Source: an uncultured Collinsella sp. (lineage in GTDB: Bacteria > Actinomycetota > Coriobacteriia > Coriobacteriales > Coriobacteriaceae). Taken from it: DNA of 13,701 nt. The notes under the pieces were generated by a model. The model did no database searches and was not told the origin of the DNA. It saw only the letters and a list, made by a program, of their open reading frames with translations. The stretch covers positions 1-13,701 of the forward strand of contig CABUGI010000048.1 in assembly GCA_902491055.1 (NCBI GenBank), in the 5' to 3' direction. The translations under genes and the position numbers were made by a program. Positions within the stretch are counted from its first letter, which is position 1; each line of letters opens with the position of its first letter. This document shows, one piece after another, positions 7,090 to 13,605 of the stretch.

Positions 7090-8525
7090 TATAGTTCGAG
7101 TTCGTTGAGGCGCAGGATCGCCACGATATAAATCTTGAGCGCCTGCTTGAGCTGTTCCTCGTTGGCGCACTCGTTGGGACCGTGCATCTGGCCGCCCCAC
7201 TCGGGCAGCTCCAGGCCGGTCTCTTCGGGGCCAAACGAGACGGCGCGGGCAAAGTTGCGCGCATAGGTGCCACCGCCCATGGCAAAGGGCTCAGCATGCT
7301 TGCCCGTAAACTCGTTATAGGTATCAATAAGCGCCTTCACGGCCGGATCGTCGGCAGACACCGAGAACGGCACCTTAGCGCGACCCAGCTGGCACGTCAC
7401 GCCAAAACGGCCCACGAGCGGGTCGAGCTGCTCGCGGATGGTATCGGCACTGGTGCTATCGGGGAAGCGGACGTCGATGACCTGCTCAATATGGCCATCC
7501 GCCACGCGGATGACGCCAGCGTTGCAGGTAAGCGGGCCAAACGCCGGACTCGTCGCATCGATACCCAGGCCGCGGCCATAGGCATCCGCATGCACAAAGG
7601 CCAGGAACTTGACGAACTCGTGCTCGGCAGGCGTCAGCAGGCGCTCGTCGCGTGCACCAAACGCGTCCTCGGCCTCGCGCAGATACGCCACGATCAGGCC
7701 GACGGCGTTAATCGTTCCCTCGGGCATCGAGGCATGACCGCCAATGCCATGGGCAAAAATCTGCGCGTGCCCGTTATCGAGCGCCGTGATCTCCAGGCGG
7801 TCGGCGTTCTCAACGGGCGCCGGCAGCTCATCGGCGGCAATCGCGAGCTCGCAGATGGACTGCGACGGAATGGCGTTGCTCGCCTCGGCACCGCTCCAGG
7901 ACACAATGCGCCCGCCGTCGATCTTGGGGCTCACAAACGTCGCCCCAAACTGGCCCTTCTCGGCATTGCAGACCGGGAACTCGGCATCGGGCGTAAACAG
8001 AAAGTCAGGATTCGCGTAGTTCTCCAGATAATGGTGAACGTCGGACATGCCCACTTCCTCATCGCAGCCCAGCAGCGCGCGGAAGGTGTAGCGCGGAACG
8101 ATGCCGTGCTTGAGCAGGTAGGCGCCGGCGTAGAGCGACAGCACGGCCGGACCCTTGTCGTCGATCACGCCGCGGCCGAGCAGCCAGCCCTCGCGACGCT
8201 CCATCGCAAACGGGTCGGTGTTCCAGCCGGGGCCAGCGGGTACCACGTCAACATGGCAGATAGTCGCGAGCTGTTTGTCGCCGCGGCCCGGGATATCGGC
8301 GATTCCCACATAGCCCTCGTCGTCGCTCGTCTGATAGCCGAGCTTTTGCGCAATGCCGAGCGCGCAATCGAGCGCGTCACGGACCGGGCGGCCAAACGGC
8401 GCACCGAGCTCCGCATCGGCAGAAACTGCCACGGACGGATAACTCACCAACTGCTCGATATCGGCGACGACATCCTCCCAGACCTCGTCGACATACTCGG
8501 TAACGCTCTGCTCCACCCGATTCAT
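7089..8525 (-). CDS. M20 family metallopeptidase, PepV/Sapep-like dipeptidase (478 aa)
   Basis: A cytoplasmic two-zinc dipeptidase that would split dipeptides in the last step of peptide use. Likely metal and catalytic residues by the M20 pattern: His91-x-Asp93 in CHVDVVPAG, the bridging Asp in GRGVIDDKGP (118-126), Glu156-Glu157 in GCDEEVG, Asp180 in FTPDAEFPV, and His448 in GQMHGPNE. The wording GRGVIDDKGP, GCDEE and TPDAEFP is that of PepV and Sapep rather than of carboxypeptidase G2 or DapE. The length also fits PepV. I chose the ATG at 8525 because a near-perfect AAGGAGGT lies just before it; the 53 codons of open frame upstream are Arg-rich and overlap the HAD gene. It lies 55 bp after that HAD gene and is probably in one transcript with it. 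Confidence 0.92.
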   Translation of the reverse strand: MNRVEQSVTEYVDEVWEDVVADIEQLVSYPSVAVSADAELGAPFGRPVRDALDCALGIAQKLGYQTSDDEGYVGIADIPGRGDKQLATICHVDVVPAGPGWNTDPFAMERREGWLLGRGVIDDKGPAVLSLYAGAYLLKHGIVPRYTFRALLGCDEEVGMSDVHHYLENYANPDFLFTPDAEFPVCNAEKGQFGATFVSPKIDGGRIVSWSGAEASNAIPSQSICELAIAADELPAPVENADRLEITALDNGHAQIFAHGIGGHASMPEGTINAVGLIVAYLREAEDAFGARDERLLTPAEHEFVKFLAFVHADAYGRGLGIDATSPAFGPLTCNAGVIRVADGHIEQVIDVRFPDSTSADTIREQLDPLVGRFGVTCQLGRAKVPFSVSADDPAVKALIDTYNEFTGKHAEPFAMGGGTYARNFARAVSFGPEETGLELPEWGGQMHGPNECANEEQLKQALKIYIVAILRLNELEL

Positions 8526-8580
8526 GGACGACCTCCTTACCAATGAGCGACGGATACGCCCGCCCCTCACATTACGTCTA

Positions 8581-9243
8581 TTAGATAGCGAAAAGTTTAG
8601 CAAGCTCGGCCACCGAGTGCACCACTGCATCGGCGCCCGCCGCCTCGTGCTCGCCCGGCGCCGCCGCGCCCGAATAGATACCAATGCACGGCACGCTCAT
8701 CGCGTGCGCGCCCTCCACATCGTTAAAGCGATCGCCGATCATCACGGCATCGCCCGCGGCCGCACCCAAGGCCGCCAACGCGTCGCGGACCGAATCGGCC
8801 TTGGTCTCGCGCCCCTGCGGCGGATTCATGCCAACCACCGCCTCAAACTGCGAAAGCCCCAGCTCGCCCACCATGTCAATGCACTTTGCCTCCATGCGTG
8901 ACGTCGCCACGGCCAAGCGATGCCCCTGCGCGACAAGGCCATCGAGCAGCCCGGGGATTCCATCGAACACGGGATACTCTTCCGGTCCCAGCTCATCAAA
9001 AAAGGCACGGTACTCGTCGGCCACCACAAGCGACTCCTCGCGCGTAAAGCCGTAAAAGTCGTGGAAGCTCTTCCACAGCGGAGGCCCGATCATGCGACGC
9101 AGGTCACCCATCTGCGCCTCCGAAAACCCGCGCGCGGCCAACGTCTTGCGCGTCGAGGTCATCACCGCTCGACCCGTATCTGCCACCGTGCCATCGAAAT
9201 CAAACAGCACGACCGGCCGCTTGCATATCTCCAGCGCCTCCAT
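8581..9243 (-). CDS. HAD family hydrolase, phosphoglycolate-phosphatase-like
   Basis: A cytoplasmic phosphatase of HAD subclass IA. Motif I is DFDGT (15-19), motif II is Thr114-Ser115 in AVATSR, motif III is Lys148, and motif IV is GDRFNDVEGA (170-179). A helical cap of about 75 residues lies between motifs I and II, as in Gph/PGP-like enzymes. Phosphoglycolate is only the name-giving substrate; the real one may be another small phosphate ester. The start is uncertain. ATG at 9243 has AGAGGG six bases upstream and is preferred (220 aa). ATG at 9249 and GTG at 9276 are in frame, and the GTG has no ribosome site. It is the first gene of a two-gene transcript with the dipeptidase and is divergent from the DegV gene. 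Confidence 0.88.
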   Translation of the reverse strand: MEALEICKRPVVLFDFDGTVADTGRAVMTSTRKTLAARGFSEAQMGDLRRMIGPPLWKSFHDFYGFTREESLVVADEYRAFFDELGPEEYPVFDGIPGLLDGLVAQGHRLAVATSRMEAKCIDMVGELGLSQFEAVVGMNPPQGRETKADSVRDALAALGAAAGDAVMIGDRFNDVEGAHAMSVPCIGIYSGAAAPGEHEAAGADAVVHSVAELAKLFAI

Positions 9244-9293
9244 CGGCATCCCTCTTCCCCAGTTGACGATTTCCACACCGACACTTCAAACTG

Positions 9294-9321
9294 TTGACTA
9301 TTCAACAATTGAACCTATAAA
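9294..9321 (+). promoter_or_regulatory. Promoter for the DegV-family gene
   Basis: TTGACT (9294-9299) and TATAAA (9316-9321) are separated by 16 bp, close to the consensus for the primary sigma factor. This predicts a leader of about 70 bases before the ATG at 9400. The spacer contains a dyad, ttcaa-caa-ttgaa (9301-9313), exactly where a repressor could block RNA polymerase. Confidence 0.65.
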
Positions 9322-9335
9322 TGTGGAACGACTCC

Positions 9336-9364
9336 ACTATACTTGTCGCACTTTGCTCTCAGAA
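9336..9364 (-). promoter_or_regulatory. Possible divergent promoter for the HAD/dipeptidase pair
   Basis: On the minus strand TATAGT (9341-9336) is near the -10 consensus, with a poor -35, TTCTGA (9364-9359), 17 bp away. Its predicted start site would fall close to that of the DegV promoter, so the two would compete. The evidence rests mainly on the -10 element. Confidence 0.35.
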
Positions 9365-9399
9365 GGCGGCGCTGCCGCGCCCCAACGAAAGGTGCAATT

Positions 9400-10260
9400 A
9401 TGTCTTTTGCCATCATAACCGACTCCACGTCGGACATCTCCCCCGCCCGCGCCCAAGAGCTCGGCATTTACGTGATTCCGCTACATGTGATTATCGAGGG
9501 CGAGGACCTGCTCGACCAGGTGCAGATTACCGCCGAGGAATACGTCGCCCGCATGGCTGGCTCCGAGGAGTTGCCGCACACCTCGCAGCCGAGCGCCGGC
9601 GAGTTCAAGGCACTCTTTGACCGCGTGCGCGCCGACGGCCACGATAGCGCCATCTTTATCTCGCTGTGCAGCGAGTGGTCCGCCTGCTATGCCAACGCCA
9701 GTTTGACGGCCGAAACGCACGAGCTGGACGTGCGCTGCATCGACTCGCGCACCGGCTCCGGCGCCGAGGGCCTGCTGGTGGAGTACGCGCTGGCCATGCG
9801 CGAAGACGGCCGCAACTTGGACGAGACCGAGGCGCAGATCCGCGCGACGCTGCCCGACGCACACCTGTTGCTGATTCCCCGCACGCTCGAGAACCTCGTT
9901 AAGAACGGCCGCGCGCCCAAGCTCGCCGGCCAGCTCACGCAGATGCTCAACATTCGCCTGGCCGTTTCGCCGGAGTGGCAGTCGGGCGAGATCAAGGCCA
10001 TCAAGAAGGGTCGCGGCGCCAAGCGCATCGTCGCCAACACCATGGCAGATTGCCTCGCGTTTTTGGACGAGCACCCGGGCTCAAGCGTGCGTGTGCTCAC
10101 GACCGGCGCCGCCGAGGAGCAGGAGCTTGTCAACGAGGCACTCGCGGGCCAGGATTACGTAGACGCCGGCACCGGCCCCATCGGCTGCACCATCGCCACC
10201 CACGTAGGCGTCGACGCCATCGCCATCAGCTACTGCCCCCGCTACCAACCTGCCAATTAG
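9400..10260 (+). CDS. DegV family fatty-acid-binding protein (FakB-like)
   Basis: DegV/FakB proteins hold a single fatty acid and present it to the kinase FakA, feeding exogenous fatty acids into phospholipid synthesis. Family signatures seen: ITDSTSDIS at the N-terminus (6-14), TSQPS (61-65), DSRTGSGAEG (115-124), LENLVKNGR (163-171), and the C-terminal GPIGCTIATHVG (259-270) with its conserved THxG. At 286 residues it is normal length. I chose the ATG at 9400, which has GAAAGGTG seven bases upstream; an earlier in-frame ATG at 9343 would add 19 Arg-rich residues without a ribosome site. FakA is not in the window. Genomes usually carry several DegV paralogues with different fatty-acid preference. 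Confidence 0.92.
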   Translation: MSFAIITDSTSDISPARAQELGIYVIPLHVIIEGEDLLDQVQITAEEYVARMAGSEELPHTSQPSAGEFKALFDRVRADGHDSAIFISLCSEWSACYANASLTAETHELDVRCIDSRTGSGAEGLLVEYALAMREDGRNLDETEAQIRATLPDAHLLLIPRTLENLVKNGRAPKLAGQLTQMLNIRLAVSPEWQSGEIKAIKKGRGAKRIVANTMADCLAFLDEHPGSSVRVLTTGAAEEQELVNEALAGQDYVDAGTGPIGCTIATHVGVDAIAISYCPRYQPAN

Positions 10261-10275
10261 GGCTACCCATACCAC

Positions 10276-10338
10276 TTGCGGTGGAATAGGGACTGTTTTT
10301 GGCTTATCAGCCGCAAATCAATCCCTATTCCACCGCAA
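10276..10338. repeat. Perfect 17-bp hairpin downstream of the DegV gene
   Basis: Arms 10276-10292 and 10322-10338 (ttgcggtggaataggga and its complement) pair perfectly around a 29-base loop. It starts 16 bp after the DegV stop. No T-run follows directly. It is the first of two long hairpins placed in tandem before the remnant of a convergent gene. Confidence 0.75.
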
Positions 10339-10356
10339 CTTAGAAGCAGTTCATTT

Positions 10357-10419
10357 GGGACGGGGCTAAAAAGACTGGTATCAAACGTTTCAGACCAGTC
10401 TTTTAGCCCCGTCCCATTT
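10357..10419 (+). terminator. Long hairpin, probable terminator between convergent genes
   Basis: A 22-bp stem (10357-10379 with 10394-10415) with a single bulged A in the left arm and a 14-base loop is followed on the plus strand by ATTTT. It lies between the plus-strand DegV gene and the minus-strand LOG-family remnant, where a bidirectional terminator is expected. The T-run is short, so strength is uncertain. Confidence 0.55.
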
Positions 10420-10427
10420 TACCTACC

Positions 10428-10568
10428 CTACATCAGCCCGCTCAGGGCGATGTCGACGGCTTCGTTGAGGTCGTCGGTGATGTGGACAAGGTCTGGATCG
10501 AGTGGGCTGATCATGCCGGCATCCATCACCGGGCCGTTGAGCCAGTCGAACAGGCCCCTCGCGGTACC
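10428..10568 (-). pseudogene. 3' remnant of a probable LOG family (TIGR00730-type) gene
   Basis: Read on the minus strand, about 45 codons ending in TAG (10430-10428) give GLFDWLNGPVMDAGMISP followed by LDPDLVHITDDLNEAVDIAL. The order of aromatic-Asp near the start, a WL helix, an acidic-to-Gly-[F/M]-IS-P segment and a DD-x-x-EAV helix resembles the C-terminus of LOG-family proteins (lysine-decarboxylase-like Rossmann fold, cytokinin-riboside-monophosphate phosphoribohydrolases). Codons are G/C-ending, unlike the flanking DNA. Upstream of about 10568 the similarity stops, and a stop codon comes at 10610-10608 with no start between. The 5' part of the gene is absent from the window. The family call rests on short similarity. 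Confidence 0.5.
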
Positions 10569-10570
10569 CA

Positions 10571-10788
10571 CTGGACAAAAATGGCAAATATGAGTACCGC
10601 CACCAAATTAGTAGCAGCAAAATCTCGCCGGAATTGATCATTTCGATCAATTCCACGTCTTGCCAAGGCTCAAAATTCCGTGTTTAGTGGGTTAGATATA
10701 TAGAATAATGTGGAATTGGTATTCTATTCTTACCAAATGTTATGAGACTACATTAACAACAGTACTCATATTTGACGTTATTTGACCA
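10571..10788. repeat. Possible small mobile element bounded by inverted repeats
   Basis: Perfect 13-bp inverted repeats, caaatatgagtac at 10585-10597 and its complement at 10762-10774, extend outward imperfectly (about 21 of 30 positions). The enclosed DNA is A+T-rich and has no open frame of note. The left edge coincides with the point where the LOG-family remnant breaks off. A MITE-like element or a dispersed intergenic repeat would explain this. No target-site duplication could be shown. Confidence 0.45.
10630..10736. promoter_or_regulatory. Cluster of dyads upstream of the primase-helicase gene
   Basis: Three dyads are packed in A+T-rich DNA: ggaattgatc/gatcaattcc (10630-10639 and 10645-10654, 10 bp perfect), tagaata/tattcta (10701-10707 and 10720-10726), and the overlapping ttggta/taccaa (10716-10721 and 10731-10736). 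Such spacing is what binding sites for dimeric regulators look like. A TATAGAAT stretch at about 10699-10706 could be a -10 element, but no good -35 pairs with it. Beyond 10800 I see nothing clear up to the start codon. Confidence 0.35.
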
Positions 10789-10974
10789 CGGAGTCATTCG
10801 AGAACCCCTCCCCACGCCGCCAACACGCCCCATAGCCGCCAAAACACCTTTAACAACAGCCGCCGCACGTTTTGGCACCGGCTAATTGCCACTCACGGAT
10901 CGGTACCCCACTATTACCGAACCAAAATCGAAGTCGCATATCTCATAAAGCTGAAATGACGTACCCTCATCCCA

Positions 10975-13605
10975 ATGAACGCTGACAAGAATGGCATTCA
11001 AATGAGCAACGCCGTGCATCAATACGCCCTTTTCGGGAACGCCTTATTCAAACTCAATAAAACGGTTGTCCACGCTTCAGATCCGCGTAAGCAGATCGTA
11101 ATCTGTAGCAACGGTCCAGACATCCGTTACGCAACACTCGAAGAATGGGACAAAGCCGGCAAATCTTTCGGCGAACGTGCACAGACCGAGGGCATCGTTA
11201 CCAGCGCGAGCCCAGCGCGCGACAAACTCGAGCTCTTTCGCAATCTTTTTACCGGCCGCAAAGATGTGCACGCTCACGGGTATCGCAGAAAAGACGGGGG
11301 CATCGGCTATACACCCGCCTGCGCAAATGAGTGGAAGCCAGGCATTTGCCCCAAAGCAAACCATCACAGAATTAAATGCGCTGAATGTCGCAGCCGCACA
11401 TTCCTTGAGCTGAACGATGCCGCCATTATCGCCCATTTCAAAGGCAGCGACGACAGGCTCCGGGACGTCATAGGTCAATATGTTCTCGACAAAGACTGCA
11501 ACACAAATGTCCTTGTCATTGATTTTGACAAAGCCGATTGGAAAGAAGCGACAAACGCTATCAGGCTTGTCGTAAAAAACCATGGAATTAACGCTGCGGT
11601 CGAGCGATCAAGGTCAGGCAACGGCGCGCATATCTGGTTTTTCTTCCTAGAACCTATAAACGCAAAGACAGCACGAGATTTCGGTAGCTGCCTTATCGCC
11701 GAAGCAGCGGCACTCAACAAGACAATCACCTTCGAAGCCTTTGACCGAATGATACCCGCGCAGTCCACCATTCCTGAAGGCGGCTTTGGAAATCTCATTG
11801 CGCTGCCCTTTCAGGGAAAAGCGCAGCGGGAAGGAAACAGCGTATTTGTTGACGAACGATTCGAGCCCTTTCCCGACCAATGGCTTTACCTTTCGCAAAT
11901 CCAACTAATCTCGCGTGCGACGGTGGATCGTCTGATCGAGGACACCAAAAACAAACCGCTTGGAATAGCAACAGCTGCAGCGACAAACAAAACCAGGCGC
12001 AATGTCCAAAAGCCACGAAAGCGGCTCCCGCTCACGCCACGAGACTTCCCCTCGAACCTGCTCGTCACACAAGCCGATATGCTCTACATCCCCGAAAAGT
12101 CTCTGAGCCCGGCAGCTCAAATGGAAATCCGCAGGCTTGCGACATTTGCCAACCCGGAGTTCTTCCGTGCGCAATCTATGCATCAATCAGTATTCGGCAA
12201 ACCGCGACTCATAGACCTCAGCGAACTTAGAGATGGCCGCGTCGCGATTCCCAGAGGCTGCAAAGCCCAACTTGAGCAGCTGATTCAAGAAGCCCACGTT
12301 ACTGCCCATTATTCAGACGAACGTAGCACAGGCAATCCAATTGAGATGGCATTCAAAGGGACCCTTCATCCCGAACAGCAAATTGCCGCCGACCAGATGC
12401 TTGAATACGAAGACGGAATCATGTCTGCGCCAACGGGCTTCGGTAAAACCGTCATCGGAGCTTATCTTATTGCCGCCGTTGGTCTTCCGGCGCTCGTCAT
12501 TGTTCCAAAGACCGCGCTCATAGCCCAATGGAAATCGCAGCTCGAACGATTTCTCGACATTACGGACACCAGAGAGCCGGTCCGAACGCCAAAAGGACGA
12601 ATCAGCAAAAAGCAACCTCCCCTTATTGGACAAATCGGAGGGGGCAAAACCGCCGTCAGCGGCCTTATCGACGTCGCTTCCTTTCAGTCGCTATCTGGCA
12701 AAGACTCCCAAACCGGGGAGCCGATAGTTAAGAACCTTGTTCGTAATTACGGCCTCATTATCTGCGACGAATGCCACCATGCTGCCGCGCCACAGCTCGA
12801 GCTCGTCCTCAAGTCCGCTCCAGCCAAATATATATATGGCCTCTCCGCGACACCCGAGCGCTCCGACGGACTCACGCGGGCGCTCTCGATGCTCTGCGGC
12901 CCGCTTCGCTATGTCATCGATCCAAAAACGCAGGCAATTCAGCAGGGCATCCAGCGCATCGTTCGACCGAGATTTACCGGCATTCGGCTATCCGCCTACG
13001 AGCCGGATGCAAGCTTCAATCAGATTCTCGATATGCTGTGTGCACATGCGGCAAGAAACGAATTGATTGTCGATGACGCCCTCGAAGCAGCGTCAAACGG
13101 TCGACATCCGCTCATACTATCCAAAAGGAAAAAGCATGCTGAGGAACTGTTCAGGTTGCTTAATGATCGCAGACACGAGCCCATACTCTTAACCGGAGAA
13201 ATCGGCGCCAAAGAAAGAAAAGCGATACTGAACAGTCTTCCCGGCTTTGAGCATGAACATCGAATCATCGTCGCCACCGAAAGCCTTCTGAGCGAGGGCT
13301 TCGATCTGTCCTACCTTGACACCCTTTTCATTGCCACGCCGATATCTTGGGACGGCAGCGTAACGCAGCAGGTGGGCAGACTGCATAGAAGCCACGAGGG
13401 CAAGCAACAGGTTGAGATATTCGACTACATTGACCTGTCGATACCCATGCTCGCCCGCATGTACCAGAAAAGACTCAAGACGTACGCCAAGTTGGGGTAC
13501 GAAATTTATTCAGCAGAGGACAGCGAGCAACCCGATTACAACATTCTCATAGAGCCGGCAAACGCTATTGAGGCATTAATTAAGGCTCTGTTAGACCAGG
13601 ATTGA
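10975..13605 (+). CDS. TOTE-type archaeo-eukaryotic primase fused to SF2 helicase (876 aa)
   Basis: A two-enzyme protein. Residues about 75-320 match the AEP domain of TOTE conflict systems. They show a zinc-knuckle-like Cys116, Cys125, Cys135-x2-Cys138, then motif I VIDFD (Asp183, Asp185), motif II SGNGAH (His219), motif III FDR (Asp257), GFGNLIALPFQ (270-280) and DQWLYLS (301-307). Residues about 460-845 are an SF2 helicase: APTGFGKT (485-492), VPKTALIAQW (510-519), DECH (598-601), SAT (624-626), ATESLLSEGFD (767-777) and QQVGRLHR (798-805). The known family is predicted to act in conflict with foreign nucleic acids; that function is inference here. The ATG at 10975 has no clear ribosome site, and an in-frame ATG nine codons later is possible. 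Codons are much more A+T-rich (ATA, AGA, TTA) than in the neighbours, suggesting transfer. The last six codons and the stop lie in the terminal inverted repeat, so the natural C-terminus may be lost. Confidence 0.88.
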   Translation: MNADKNGIQMSNAVHQYALFGNALFKLNKTVVHASDPRKQIVICSNGPDIRYATLEEWDKAGKSFGERAQTEGIVTSASPARDKLELFRNLFTGRKDVHAHGYRRKDGGIGYTPACANEWKPGICPKANHHRIKCAECRSRTFLELNDAAIIAHFKGSDDRLRDVIGQYVLDKDCNTNVLVIDFDKADWKEATNAIRLVVKNHGINAAVERSRSGNGAHIWFFFLEPINAKTARDFGSCLIAEAAALNKTITFEAFDRMIPAQSTIPEGGFGNLIALPFQGKAQREGNSVFVDERFEPFPDQWLYLSQIQLISRATVDRLIEDTKNKPLGIATAAATNKTRRNVQKPRKRLPLTPRDFPSNLLVTQADMLYIPEKSLSPAAQMEIRRLATFANPEFFRAQSMHQSVFGKPRLIDLSELRDGRVAIPRGCKAQLEQLIQEAHVTAHYSDERSTGNPIEMAFKGTLHPEQQIAADQMLEYEDGIMSAPTGFGKTVIGAYLIAAVGLPALVIVPKTALIAQWKSQLERFLDITDTREPVRTPKGRISKKQPPLIGQIGGGKTAVSGLIDVASFQSLSGKDSQTGEPIVKNLVRNYGLIICDECHHAAAPQLELVLKSAPAKYIYGLSATPERSDGLTRALSMLCGPLRYVIDPKTQAIQQGIQRIVRPRFTGIRLSAYEPDASFNQILDMLCAHAARNELIVDDALEAASNGRHPLILSKRKKHAEELFRLLNDRRHEPILLTGEIGAKERKAILNSLPGFEHEHRIIVATESLLSEGFDLSYLDTLFIATPISWDGSVTQQVGRLHRSHEGKQQVEIFDYIDLSIPMLARMYQKRLKTYAKLGYEIYSAEDSEQPDYNILIEPANAIEALIKALLDQD

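Noticed and set aside
8526..8684. N-terminal extension of the dipeptidase by 53 residues
   Set aside because: It is Arg-rich, overlaps the upstream HAD gene, and a near-perfect ribosome site supports the ATG at 8525.
10423..10656. A 77-codon minus-strand frame upstream of the DegV terminators
   Set aside because: It is out of frame with the LOG-like remnant over the same bases. The remnant frame has family-like sequence and this one does not.
10800..10974. A small gene or clear promoter in the bases just before the primase-helicase
   Set aside because: No open frame with a ribosome site was seen. TTGACG at 10772-10777 has no acceptable -10 at the right distance.
11077..11583. A 168-codon minus-strand frame inside the primase domain
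   Set aside because: It lies wholly antisense to a domain with intact catalytic motifs and has no ribosome site or recognisable domain.
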